In this document: positions 9,907 to 17,586 of the stretch, piece by piece | Position numbering within the stretch: position 1 is the stretch's first letter | Layout: each line of letters begins with the position of its first letter | DNA from: Rhodanobacter glycinis | GTDB taxonomy: Bacteria > Pseudomonadota > Gammaproteobacteria > Xanthomonadales > Rhodanobacteraceae | NCBI RefSeq assembly: GCF_006438785.1 | Contig: NZ_RCZB01000001.1 | Coordinates: 1,313,912 to 1,377,911, forward strand | Length of the DNA: 64,000 nucleotides | Direction of reading: 5' to 3' | Translations under genes and position numbers: made by a program | The notes under the pieces: model-generated | What the model saw: the letters and a program-made list of their open reading frames with translations, nothing else | What the model was told of the DNA's origin: nothing | Database searches by the model: none

Positions 9907-10541
9907 AGCGCGCCGATGTCATCGAGCTGTTCTCGCGCCTGCGCGAACTCAATCCGCATCCGACCACCGAGCTCGTCTACACCACGCCGTTCGAACTGCT
10001 GGTCGCGGTGGTGTTGTCGGCGCAAGCCACCGATGTCGGCGTGAACAAGGCAACAAAGAAACTCTATCCCGTGGCGAACACGCCGCAGGCGATCCTCAAG
10101 GTTGGCGAGGAAGGCCTGAAGCGTTACATCAGCACGATCGGCCTGTACAACGCGAAGGCGAAGAACGTGATCGCGCTGTGCCGGCTGCTGATCGAGCAGC
10201 ACGACGGCGAAGTGCCGCACAGTCGTGAGGCGCTGGAAGCGCTGCCTGGTGTCGGCCGCAAGACTGCCAACGTGGTGCTCAACACCGCCTTTGGTGAGCC
10301 GACCATTGCGGTCGATACGCATATCTTCCGCGTCGCCAATCGCACCGGGCTGGCACCCGGCAAGGACGTGCGCGCGGTCGAGGACAAACTGGAGAAGGTG
10401 ATCCCCGCCGAGTTCAAGCAGGACGCGCACCACTGGCTGATCCTGCACGGCCGCTATGTATGCAAGGCACGCAAACCGGATTGCCCGCACTGTGCGATCC
10501 GCGACCTGTGCCGTTACAAGGACAAGACCGTCGCCAATTGA
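9903..10541 (+). CDS. nth: Endonuclease III (DNA glycosylase/AP lyase)
   Basis: Base-excision-repair enzyme that removes oxidised pyrimidines and nicks the abasic site. The 212 residues align closely with E. coli Nth from the first residue. The helix-hairpin-helix carries catalytic Lys120 ([12 protein letters not shown]), and Asp138 is in VDTHIFRV. The [4Fe-4S] cluster ligands are Cys187, Cys194, Cys197 and Cys203. The start must be a TTG overlapping the rnfB stop (TTGA), because homology begins exactly there and no ATG is available, so translation is probably coupled to rnfB. Confidence 0.97.
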   Translation: MKRADVIELFSRLRELNPHPTTELVYTTPFELLVAVVLSAQATDVGVNKATKKLYPVANTPQAILKVGEEGLKRYISTIGLYNAKAKNVIALCRLLIEQHDGEVPHSREALEALPGVGRKTANVVLNTAFGEPTIAVDTHIFRVANRTGLAPGKDVRAVEDKLEKVIPAEFKQDAHHWLILHGRYVCKARKPDCPHCAIRDLCRYKDKTVAN

Positions 10542-10553
10542 CTGGCCCCGTGA

Positions 10554-11162
10554 TCAGGCCGGCAGTTGCGCCCGTTCCAGCGCCGCGATGTGACGCTCCA
10601 GTCTCGGCCCGAGGTAACAATGCGAACCGCATGGCAGCAACCCGACCTTGCCGAACTCGCGCAGATACCAAACCGGAGCGCGCGACAGGAAACCATGATG
10701 GTCGCCGGCCACATCGTCGCGACTGGTGAACACCTCCAGAAACGCGACGCCCTCCAGCATCTCGCCGATGCCCTGCAGGCCCGCGCGGATCTCGGCCGGC
10801 TTCAGGTAATGCAGCACGTCGGTGCACACGATCAGGTCGAAGCGCGTGTCGAAACGCAGCTGTTCCAGCTGGCCGAAACGCGCCAGGCCGATATTGCGGC
10901 TGCGGCCGTAGCGCGCCACCGCATACTCGCTGGCGTCCAGCCCGCGATAGGCGATGTCCGGGCGCAACGCGCGCAGCGACGCGCGCCATGGCGCCTCACC
11001 GCAACCGACATCGAGCACATTGCGAATCGGCCGGCCGAGGTAGTACTCGGCCTGCGCCACCACCATCGCCACCTTGCGCCTGAGCTCGGCCGGCGAGGCA
11101 ATCGAGTGCTGCGGATCGCGATACCACTTGTCGAAATAGTCGCGGTCGTAGGTCTTGGGCAT
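10554..11162 (-). CDS. Class I SAM-dependent methyltransferase
   Basis: Cytosolic methyltransferase of 202 residues with the SAM-binding motif I NVLDVGCGEAPW, an acidic motif II (YRGLDASEYAV) and the post-motif FDLIVCTDVLHYL. The substrate is unknown. The start MPKTYDRDYFDKWY is preferred to a longer frame beginning 48 nt upstream because the protein family begins with a YDRxYF-type segment. It is convergent with nth, 12 nt away, with no terminator visible between them. Confidence 0.85.
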   Translation of the reverse strand: MPKTYDRDYFDKWYRDPQHSIASPAELRRKVAMVVAQAEYYLGRPIRNVLDVGCGEAPWRASLRALRPDIAYRGLDASEYAVARYGRSRNIGLARFGQLEQLRFDTRFDLIVCTDVLHYLKPAEIRAGLQGIGEMLEGVAFLEVFTSRDDVAGDHHGFLSRAPVWYLREFGKVGLLPCGSHCYLGPRLERHIAALERAQLPA

Positions 11163-11310
11163 CGGTGTCGAAGTTCGTCTGGGTGGCCAGGTCGCATGAT
11201 AGCGGGTCAATCACCCTTGCCATGATGCCGCCTTGCCGTGACGGCATCACCTTCTGCATGCGTTGCACTTGCCAGCATGGCCTCCCGCACATCGCATTGA
11301 GGAGCACCCC

Positions 11311-11598
11311 ATGCCCATGGTCCGTTTTCGCCTGATCGGCAACCGCGCCGACGCCGATGCTGTCATCGCCACCGTGCACGGTATCGACGGCATCGAGCAC
11401 GTCGAGGAAATCGACGACCTGATCCCCGGCATGCGCGACGACTCCAGTTCCAGCGAGTCGGTAAGCGACAGCGAAGGCCAGGTCTATTCCATTGAAGTGG
11501 ACACCCCCAATGACCAGCTTGCCGACACCGTGCGCGGGAGTGCCGAGGTGATCGCGAATGATCGCGACGCCGGTATCGAATTTGTCGACGAGTTCTGA
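11311..11598 (+). CDS. Small acidic hypothetical protein
   Basis: Protein of 95 residues that I do not recognise. The start is supported by TGAGGAG 7 nt upstream of the ATG. The N-terminal 35 residues alternate strand and helix in a way that suggests a small ferredoxin-like fold (VRFRLIGNRADADAV). A serine-rich, acidic stretch follows (DDSSSSESVSDSE), and the C-terminus is also acidic. There are no cysteines, signal peptide or membrane segment. It stands alone between a minus-strand methyltransferase and the DUF1800 gene. Confidence 0.65.
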   Translation: MPMVRFRLIGNRADADAVIATVHGIDGIEHVEEIDDLIPGMRDDSSSSESVSDSEGQVYSIEVDTPNDQLADTVRGSAEVIANDRDAGIEFVDEF

Positions 11599-11714
11599 CC
11601 GGCTCGACAAGAACATGCGGAAAATCGGGTCGTGTCATCCGACATGGCCCTCCCTGCGTTGAATCGAAGGACCGGGCATCAGCCTGTCGCCCCGAACCAG
11701 CGTGGACATGCCAC

Positions 11715-13271
11715 ATGCCGTCAGATGCCATCCGTCGTTCAGGGATCACCCGGGTATTGCGCTGGTTGTCGGCTGCGCTGGTCAGTCTCGCGCCGCTGGC
11801 GGTATCGGCGCAAAGCAACAGGCCGTTGAGCCATGACGATGTTGCGTGGCTGCAGCGCGTCGGTTTCGGCATCGACTCGGCCAGCGTGGCGCGTTATCAG
11901 CAGCTCGGCCGCGCCCGCTACCTGGACGAAGAGCTCGCTGCGCGCGACAGCACCTTGCCGCCGGCGATCGATGCGCTGATCAACAGCTACGACGTGGTCC
12001 GCACGCCGCCGGCACAGCTGTTGATGGCTTACCGGGACCACCGGCAGCAATTCAAGAACGCCGCCGAAGGTACCGACAAGGAGGCCACCAGGAAAACCCT
12101 GCAGGAGTACCGGAAGAAGCTGTATCAGCAGGACGCACAGGTCGAACTGCTGCACGCCATCTACGGCCGCGATCAGCTGAAGGAACAGATGGTGTGGTTC
12201 TGGCTCAACCACTTCAGCGTGTACGCGGCCAAGGGACGGGTGCGACTGGTCGCCACCGATTACGCCGAGCACGCGATCCGCCCGCATGCGCTGGGCAAGT
12301 TCCGCGAGCTGCTGATGGCCACGCTGAAAAGCCCGGCGATGCTGGAGTTTCTCGACAACGCACAGAACATCAAGGGCAAGACCAACGAGAACTACGCACG
12401 CGAGCTGATGGAGCTGCATACGCTGGGCGTGGGCGCCGGTTATACCCAGCAGGACGTGCAGCAGCTGGCGCTGATCCTCACCGGTGCCGGCATCGCGCCG
12501 CTGCGCGAGGGGCGACCGGGCCGCTTCGGCGAACGCGGGCGAGCCGGCTTCGTGCGCGATGGCCTGTTCGTGTTCAACCCGAACCGGCATGACTTCAGCG
12601 ACAAGACCTTGCTTGGCCACACGATCAAAGGCAGCGGCTACGACGAGATCGAACAGGCAGTGACGCTGATCACCCGTCAGCCCGCCTGCGCGCGGTTCGT
12701 CTCGCGCCAGCTCGCTGAGTATTTCGTCGCCGACCAGCCACCGCCGGCACTGGTGGCGGCGATGACACAGACATTCCAGCGCACTGATGGCGACATCGCC
12801 GCGGTGCTGCGCACGATGTTCGACTCGCCCGCGCTGGCGGCCAGTCACGGCAAGAAATTCAAGGACCCGACCCAGTTCCTGGTTTCGGCCATCCGGCTCA
12901 CCTATGACGGCAAGCCGATCGGCAACGCCGCACCGCTGGTCAACTGGCTCAACCAGATGGGTGAACCGGTATTCGGCCGGATCACGCCGGATGGCTGGCC
13001 ACTCGACGGTGCCAGCTGGTCGGGCTCCGGCCAGATGGCCAAGCGTTTCGATGTGGCGCGTGCGATCGGCAGCGGCAGGAATCGCCTGTTCATGAGTGAC
13101 GATGATGCTACCGGACCACGTCCCGGCGCACCCACGTTGAACACACCGTTGTATCGCGCTGCGATCGAGCCCCATCTGTCCGACGCCACCCGCACGGCGC
13201 TGGGCAAGGCGCAGTCGCCGGCGGAATGGAACACGTTCCTGCTGTCCTCGCCCGATTTCAATTACCGCTGA
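11715..13271 (+). CDS. DUF1800 family secreted protein
   Basis: Exported protein of 518 residues. Residues 1-32 form a Sec signal peptide ending near SAQS. The rest matches DUF1800, including the signature block WFWLNHFSVYA, the YARELMELHTLGV segment and a C-terminal region with NQMGEPVFGRITPDGWP. Function is unproven; the family is nearly always encoded beside a DUF1501 protein, as here (34 nt gap), and the pair is thought to act together in the envelope. No peroxidase-type haem or metal site can be confirmed. Confidence 0.88.
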   Translation: MPSDAIRRSGITRVLRWLSAALVSLAPLAVSAQSNRPLSHDDVAWLQRVGFGIDSASVARYQQLGRARYLDEELAARDSTLPPAIDALINSYDVVRTPPAQLLMAYRDHRQQFKNAAEGTDKEATRKTLQEYRKKLYQQDAQVELLHAIYGRDQLKEQMVWFWLNHFSVYAAKGRVRLVATDYAEHAIRPHALGKFRELLMATLKSPAMLEFLDNAQNIKGKTNENYARELMELHTLGVGAGYTQQDVQQLALILTGAGIAPLREGRPGRFGERGRAGFVRDGLFVFNPNRHDFSDKTLLGHTIKGSGYDEIEQAVTLITRQPACARFVSRQLAEYFVADQPPPALVAAMTQTFQRTDGDIAAVLRTMFDSPALAASHGKKFKDPTQFLVSAIRLTYDGKPIGNAAPLVNWLNQMGEPVFGRITPDGWPLDGASWSGSGQMAKRFDVARAIGSGRNRLFMSDDDATGPRPGAPTLNTPLYRAAIEPHLSDATRTALGKAQSPAEWNTFLLSSPDFNYR

Positions 13272-13305
13272 CGCGCCAACCGTAATCACCTCATCGAGGC
13301 ATGCC

Positions 13306-14508
13306 ATGAACCGCCGTGAATTCCTGCTCGCCGCTGCCAGTGCCGCTGCGGTGTTACCGGCCCTGTCGTTCTCCGGGAAACTGTTCGCCACACCGGCCAA
13401 CGCGCCACGTTTTCTGCTGGTGTTCCTGCGTGGTGGCTATGACTGCAACAACCTGCTGGTGCCGCACGGCAGCGACTTCTACTACGCATCGCGACCCACG
13501 CTGGCGATTGCCCGACCCGATCCGGGCAATCCCGATAGCGCGATCGCGCTGGATGCGAACTGGGGACTCAACCCGGTGTTGCGCGATTCGATCTACCCGC
13601 TGTGGCAACGCAAGCAGATCGCCTTCGTGCCGTTTGCCGGCACCGACGATCTTTCGCGCAGCCATTTCGAAACCCAGGACAACATCGAATCCGGCGAACC
13701 CACCGCAAATCGCGGCGGCTTCCGTTCCGGCTTTCTCGCCCGGCTGGCTGGAGCTTTGCCAGGCACGCCGCCGATCGCGTTCACCAAATCGCTGCCGCTG
13801 AGTTTTCAGGGCGCGACCACGGACATTCCCAACATCTCGCTGAAAGGCGACACCAAATCGCATTTCGACGCGCGCCAGTCGGCGATCCTCAGCCAGATGT
13901 ATCAGGGCACCTCATTGGCCGCCGCCACCGCGGATGGCCTGGCCCTGCCGAACACCGTCTCGCAGGATCTGCGCGACGAGATGGTTCACGCCAGTCGCGG
14001 CGCGCCCAGCGCAAAAGGCTTTGCCAGCGAAACGCAGCGCATCGCCACGCTGATGCGCGACCGCTACCGGCTCGGCTTCATCGACATCGGCGGCTGGGAT
14101 ACCCACGTGAACCAGGGCAGCGTCACCGGCGGTCTCGCCAACAACCTGCGCAATCTCGGCGGCGGGCTGGCCGCCTATGCCGATGCGTTGGGTGACGAGT
14201 GGAACAACACCGTGGTCGTGGTGATTTCCGAATTCGGGCGCACCTTCCGCGAGAACGGCGACAAGGGTACCGATCACGGCCACGGCACCGTGCACTGGGT
14301 GCTTGGCGGCAAGGTCAACGGCGGCCGCATCGCCGGCGAACAGATCGTGGTCAACCAGCAGAACCTGCTGCAGGACCGCGACTATCCCGCGCTCAACAAT
14401 TACCGCGACGTGCTCGGTGGTGTGCTCGGTCGCGTGTGGGGCCTGTCGGGCAGCCAGTTGCAGTCCGTCTTTCCGGCGTCAAAACCGAAGGATCTGCAAC
14501 TGGTGTGA
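13306..14508 (+). CDS. DUF1501 family secreted protein
   Basis: Partner of the DUF1800 protein, 400 residues. The N-terminus carries a twin-arginine-like signal (NRREFLLAAASAAA), implying export of a folded, perhaps metal-bound protein through Tat. The mature region belongs to the DUF1501 family, related to the alkaline phosphatase/sulfatase fold: FLRGGYDCNNLLVP near the start, DIGGWDTHVNQG around residues 262-273 and ISEFGRTFREN...DHGHG around 307-330. These Asp/His clusters probably bind metal. The substrate is unknown. Confidence 0.9.
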   Translation: MNRREFLLAAASAAAVLPALSFSGKLFATPANAPRFLLVFLRGGYDCNNLLVPHGSDFYYASRPTLAIARPDPGNPDSAIALDANWGLNPVLRDSIYPLWQRKQIAFVPFAGTDDLSRSHFETQDNIESGEPTANRGGFRSGFLARLAGALPGTPPIAFTKSLPLSFQGATTDIPNISLKGDTKSHFDARQSAILSQMYQGTSLAAATADGLALPNTVSQDLRDEMVHASRGAPSAKGFASETQRIATLMRDRYRLGFIDIGGWDTHVNQGSVTGGLANNLRNLGGGLAAYADALGDEWNNTVVVVISEFGRTFRENGDKGTDHGHGTVHWVLGGKVNGGRIAGEQIVVNQQNLLQDRDYPALNNYRDVLGGVLGRVWGLSGSQLQSVFPASKPKDLQLV

Positions 14509-14514
14509 CGGCGC

Positions 14515-15438
14515 TCAGCTCCCGCGCACCAGCAACTGCTTCGCGATCTGCCCGTGCAGCCGGCCCATGCCGCGCACCAGATGCAGGGTGGCGAACAGCA
14601 ACGCGACGCCGAGGATGCACAGGGTGACGGAACCGCTCCAGCTGTTCAGCCACTCGACACCGGCACAGATCCCGGCGGGTGCCCCGGTGCACGTATCGGT
14701 CTGCCAGTGGAACTGATCCGATACCCACCTCAGGATGGGTGCCGCAACGAAGCTGAGCGACACGCTGAGCAAGGTCACCGTGACCGTGAAATAGACGATG
14801 CCCAGCGGCAGCATCAGCAGCATGTAGAACAGCGTGCCCCAGGTACGGCCATCAGTGAACATCGCACCGATCCGCTTCATCAACGGCAGCCCCTGCTGCG
14901 ACGGATACGGCGGCCGGCGCGGCATGCGCACGCCGAGCATGGTTTCCACGATGCGCCCTTCCAGCAGCGACAACCCGCGCACGCTGCCCAGGAACAGCAC
15001 CATGAACGGGATGCCGATGATCAGCACGGCCAGGCCGGCCGACAGTGACAGACCAGTCACCGCCCAGGTGAAATAGAAGATCCCGGTAGCCAGTGCGAGC
15101 ACCATGTAGAACAGCGCGCCATAAGTATGCGGATCGGTCGCCACGCCGAAGAATCGGCCTGCCAGCGAGCGACGTGGCGGCGCCGGCGGCGGGCGGATCG
15201 CGCGCTGGATCTTTATCTCCTGATCGCGATAGATCTCCGCCACTTCGTCCGGCGCGCCGTAGCTGCCGACGACATGTTCCAGCATCGTCGCTTCATCGCG
15301 GTCGGGCTGTTCGGCCAGTTCGGCGCGCAGATGCTCCTCGGCGTCGTACAACGCGTCCTGGACCAGGGCAGGATCGGCGCCACGCAAGGCACTGCGCAAC
15401 TGGTCAAGATAATCATTGATGGTGCGTGGTGCGTTCAT
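14515..15438 (-). CDS. Membrane protein with an HAAS-like N-terminus and sensor domain
   Basis: 307-residue inner-membrane protein. Residues 1-75 are a soluble helical domain of the HAAS/DUF1700 kind (NDYLDQLRSAL...VQDALYDAEEHL) that typically accompanies PadR regulators. The rest carries about four to six hydrophobic segments in two similar halves (FYMVLALATGIFYFTW and FYMLLMLPLGIVYFTV), as in the putative sensor domain family. Its start codon shares one base with the padR stop, so the two are one operon. It may pass an envelope signal to PadR; that is inference from context. Confidence 0.8.
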   Translation of the reverse strand: MNAPRTINDYLDQLRSALRGADPALVQDALYDAEEHLRAELAEQPDRDEATMLEHVVGSYGAPDEVAEIYRDQEIKIQRAIRPPPAPPRRSLAGRFFGVATDPHTYGALFYMVLALATGIFYFTWAVTGLSLSAGLAVLIIGIPFMVLFLGSVRGLSLLEGRIVETMLGVRMPRRPPYPSQQGLPLMKRIGAMFTDGRTWGTLFYMLLMLPLGIVYFTVTVTLLSVSLSFVAAPILRWVSDQFHWQTDTCTGAPAGICAGVEWLNSWSGSVTLCILGVALLFATLHLVRGMGRLHGQIAKQLLVRGS

Positions 15439-15821
15439 TACACTCCTCCTTGCAAGACGTTATCGACGGAATCGCGGGTAGCCGTCCAGGCAGCGACCCA
15501 CTCGCGCAGCACCTCGCGCCCCGGCTTGGTGATGCGGTAATAGCGACGTGGCGGACCGCTGACGGAAGGCTCGACCTCGCTGACGAGCAGGCCGGCGCCT
15601 TCCAGATTGCGCAGCACCGGATACAACGCGCTCTGCTTGCCGGCCAGCACGCCCTCGCCCACTTCCTCCAGCCGCTTGGCGATCTGGTAGCCGTACATCG
15701 GCTGGCGCGACTGGGCCAGCACGGCCAGCAGCACCAGCGACACGGTGCCGCTGGAAAGCTCCTTCTGGAACTTCTTCAGCTGACTGCTGCTGTCATCCAC
15801 GGCGCTCACCTGCAATGCCAC
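15438..15821 (-). CDS. PadR family transcriptional regulator
   Basis: Winged-helix repressor of 127 residues. The PadR DNA-binding domain occupies about 20-95 (LVLLAVLAQSRQPMYGYQI, then LYPVLRNLEGAGLL and RRYYRIT). A short C-terminal helix for dimerisation follows. The start is a GTG at 15821; two later GTG codons (residues 5 and 8) are alternatives and no Shine-Dalgarno is evident. It is followed immediately by the HAAS/sensor membrane protein, a standard PadR operon. The palindromic sequence just upstream suggests autoregulation. Confidence 0.88.
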   Translation of the reverse strand: MALQVSAVDDSSSQLKKFQKELSSGTVSLVLLAVLAQSRQPMYGYQIAKRLEEVGEGVLAGKQSALYPVLRNLEGAGLLVSEVEPSVSGPPRRYYRITKPGREVLREWVAAWTATRDSVDNVLQGGV

Positions 15822-15835
15822 TTGGCGTTGAGTGA

Positions 15836-15862
15836 ATCATAGTGTGAACTTGACACTAGTGT
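15836..15862 (-). promoter_or_regulatory. Candidate padR promoter and operator
   Basis: On the minus strand a TATGAT -10 element (plus positions 15836-15841) is overlapped by half-site TAGTGT (15840-15845). A 7-nt spacer and ACACTA (15853-15858) complete a perfect inverted repeat. The second half-site is also part of a 10-bp palindrome ACACTAGTGT (15853-15862). A dimer bound here would block the promoter. The predicted start site lies only about 8 nt before the GTG. This is inference from pattern and position. Confidence 0.55.
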
Positions 15863-15905
15863 ATGGGCCTGAAGTCATGCCTGCGCGCGCAGGTGACTGG
15901 TGGGC

Positions 15906-15973
15906 ATGAAACCAATGTATGTACGCGTTGTACAAACATTGGTTTCGAGCGGGTGTACAGACATTGGTTTCAT
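15906..15973. repeat. Three copies of a TGTAC-ACATTGGTTTC repeat
   Basis: TGTACAAACATTGGTTTC (15929-15946) is repeated directly as TGTACAGACATTGGTTTC (15954-15971), 25 nt apart. An inverted copy GAAACCAATGTATGTAC begins at 15908. The first two copies form an 11-bp inverted repeat and the outer two share a 13-bp match ending in CAT. They look like protein-binding sites or remnants of a recombination site. Nothing in the window identifies the protein. Confidence 0.8.
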
Positions 15974-16078
15974 CCGGCTCGGCTAGTAATGAGCTTTAGC
16001 ATCGCTGGGATTGCTATGCAGGCATCTGGTGGGCTTTTGCCTTCGGCGGTCAGTAGGCCTTGAGGGCGTCGGCAGGAG

Positions 16079-16118
16079 TGACCGTAGTCGACCCATGACA
16101 GCCGGTCGCGAACGGCTG
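16079..16118 (+). repeat. Hairpin motif related to a sequence at 19056-19076
   Basis: A CGACCC block is followed by CAGCCG, an 8-nt loop and CGGCTG (stem 16099-16104 with 16113-16118). A similar run, CGACCCGAAGCAGCCGGTCACGA, lies at 19055-19077 in the island centre, sharing the CGACCC, CAGCCGGTC and CGA blocks. Such short repeats are common between accessory genes; the significance of this pair is unknown. Confidence 0.5.
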
Positions 16119-16219
16119 CTTTCAGGCAGGCCCGTCTTCAAGGTTTGACAGAGCGGCGGCGCCCAAACGGTGAAGTTGACTGGATGACGGCCAGCCGATG
16201 GAGTGGTTCGATCGTCATG

Positions 16220-16927
16220 TCATCGCAGAGTCTTTGCGAGCTCCGCCTCGACAGCTTGAACCGGTAGAGACCCATAGAAATTCGAGCAGTCGAGGCCCTG
16301 CGCACGGAGAAGTGAGATGTACATAGCAAACATCGCCGTGTTGTTCGCCTTCTCGCCAAGCTCCCAGGTCACATGTTCACCTTCATTCGTGAGACCGCCG
16401 CCTACTAGAAGGCGCAATAGCTCGCTACTGTTAGGGACCTCCCAGGCGACAACCGGGTGCAGTTGCATCGGTGCCCGTTTCAAAGGAGGTGGATAGCAAA
16501 CCACACGATCGACGGACCAGAAGCGCTCGATAAGCGGGAGATTGCCTGCGCAAGAGACGCCCACCCAGTTTTGCGACTGTTCAAGCTGATGCGCCGCAAT
16601 GACAGCTTGCCCGAACGTGAGCTTTCCCCACATAAACCTGCCGTGCACGATGCCGCCGCGAATAGGAAGCGACTTCGCCAAGCTAGCAGTCAAGAGTTCT
16701 CGCGAGAAGCTCAGAAGTCTGGCGAGTCCGCCCTCTGTTGAAGTCTCTCCAATGAATAGGGTGTCGGAGATTAGTTGGAAGCGGGCAATCTCGTGGCGAT
16801 CGGCCAACATCTCCACGAGATCAGACCAGCGTTGAACACGCTGTTCCAACGCGGCCTCGTTCGAGTTTCTAACGATGCGACCGAAGCCGAGAACGTCGGC
16901 GGCCAAGAAGTAACCAGTTTCAGTCAT
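16220..16927 (-). CDS. Class III nucleotide-cyclase-like cassette protein
   Basis: 235-residue cytosolic protein in the leftmost cassette. It has the look of a class III adenylate/guanylate cyclase catalytic fold. The first metal-binding Asp is Asp11 in FLAADVLGFG, and a second is Asp55 in the strand LISDTLFIG. A RGGIVHGRF segment (90-98) and FGQAVIAAHQLE (105-116) follow, as in stand-alone bacterial cyclase-domain proteins. The usual substrate-specifying residues cannot be placed confidently, so it may be a cyclase, a Pycsar-type CMP/UMP cyclase relative, or an inactive homologue. Base composition is visibly richer in A+T than the flanking core genes. The ATG is the first in the frame. Confidence 0.6.
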   Translation of the reverse strand: MTETGYFLAADVLGFGRIVRNSNEAALEQRVQRWSDLVEMLADRHEIARFQLISDTLFIGETSTEGGLARLLSFSRELLTASLAKSLPIRGGIVHGRFMWGKLTFGQAVIAAHQLEQSQNWVGVSCAGNLPLIERFWSVDRVVCYPPPLKRAPMQLHPVVAWEVPNSSELLRLLVGGGLTNEGEHVTWELGEKANNTAMFAMYISLLRAQGLDCSNFYGSLPVQAVEAELAKTLR

Positions 16928-16936
16928 AGAGCGAAG

Positions 16937-16997
16937 ATCTACCGCTGGAATTGAACCGCGCGCACATGGTGCACGTCGGACTCGATGGACTTACTAG
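16937..16997 (-). repeat. Degenerate attC-like site
   Basis: Read on the minus strand, CTAGTAA-GTCC at one end and GCGGTAGAT at the other resemble a worn R''/R' pair. The centre can fold as CCGACGTGCAC against GTGCGCGCGG. It is 61 nt long, and the upstream gene's TAG stop lies inside the R''-like end, as in the better attC sites of this island. The core GTT has decayed, so recombination activity is unlikely. Confidence 0.4.
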
Positions 16998-17524
16998 ATG
17001 CCCGCTGTTGCGACCCATACATCGTGTTCCTCTCTTATAAGTTCGTGGTCGTGCCGAATCATTCCGCGAAGGTATGACAGGCGCATGTGTCCTTCAACGA
17101 TTTGAAACGGCTCCAGGATCTTCTCTCCATCTAATGCCCGTGGATGACGTACGTCTGTGCCGGCCCGCAGTACTAGAATTGGTACAGGTGATGTTCCATA
17201 TCCAAGCATGAAATTAGCCAGCCAAGTGTCCCTGCGCATCTTATCGACGAACAATTGATCACCCCAGTAATCCATCGTTCTTAGATCGTTTTCAAAGTGG
17301 GCTATCTGCATGATTTCGTCGTTTGATAAGGTTTCCTTCTCGTATAACCATTCAAGAGCCCCTTGAGGCATCCAATCATCGCGAAATTGCGACCAGTGAC
17401 GATATACCCAGTTCTCGATGAGGCAGCGGGGAAACGCTTCTAGCTCGGTGGGCCAACGTAGAACATATTCAATGAACGGTTCAACATGAAAATCCCCGTA
17501 GCCAAGAACTGCTGGAGCCTCCAT
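16994..17524 (-). CDS. Cassette protein with a ParB-like motif
   Basis: 176-residue cytosolic protein of unknown function. The C-terminal third contains PILVLRAG followed by EPFQIVEGHMRLSYLRGM (residues 138-155). This resembles the strand plus EGHxRL loop of ParB/sulfiredoxin-like domains, which bind or hydrolyse nucleotides. The N-terminal part is rich in Trp, Tyr and acidic residues and matches nothing I know. The ATG lies 3 nt after the attC end at 17528, as expected for a cassette gene. Both the cassette setting and the composition indicate horizontal acquisition. Confidence 0.65.
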   Translation of the reverse strand: MEAPAVLGYGDFHVEPFIEYVLRWPTELEAFPRCLIENWVYRHWSQFRDDWMPQGALEWLYEKETLSNDEIMQIAHFENDLRTMDYWGDQLFVDKMRRDTWLANFMLGYGTSPVPILVLRAGTDVRHPRALDGEKILEPFQIVEGHMRLSYLRGMIRHDHELIREEHDVWVATAGI

Positions 17525-17527
17525 AGG

Positions 17528-17584
17528 GCATCACCTGAGTTAAGCCGACACGCGAACCGCGTTCGGCTTGAATGAATTGATAGC
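17528..17584 (-). repeat. attC recombination site (worn core ends)
   Basis: Read on the minus strand this 57-nt imperfect palindrome contains CAATTCATTCAAGCCGAAC and GTCGGCTTAACTCAGG. These are nearly identical to the inner parts of the attC at 19612-19671. The stem AAGCCGA/TCGGCTT is intact. The outer cores read GCTATCA and GTGATGC instead of RYYYAAC and GTTRRRY, so the site may be inactive. It lies 2 nt past the nuclease-like gene's stop. Confidence 0.82.
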
Positions 17585-17586
17585 CC

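Larger units (their letters stand above)
15863..16219. other. Gene-free left edge of the accessory island
   Basis: No credible gene is seen in these 357 bases. The stretch holds three copies of an 18-nt repeat (listed separately) and a hairpin motif, and leads into the first cassette gene. The 83 bases next to the cyclase-like gene might be a badly decayed attC on the minus strand: a GTTTGGGC-like end and a small GGCTGG/CCAGTC stem are present, but this is too weak to call. Confidence 0.5.

Noticed and set aside
15906..15973. Possible CRISPR-like repeats
   Set aside because: Only two direct copies with one 7-nt spacer and an inverted third; no array, leader or cas genes.
15863..16063. 66-residue plus-strand open frame across the triple repeat
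   Set aside because: It is built from the repeat sequence, lacks a ribosome site and resembles no protein.
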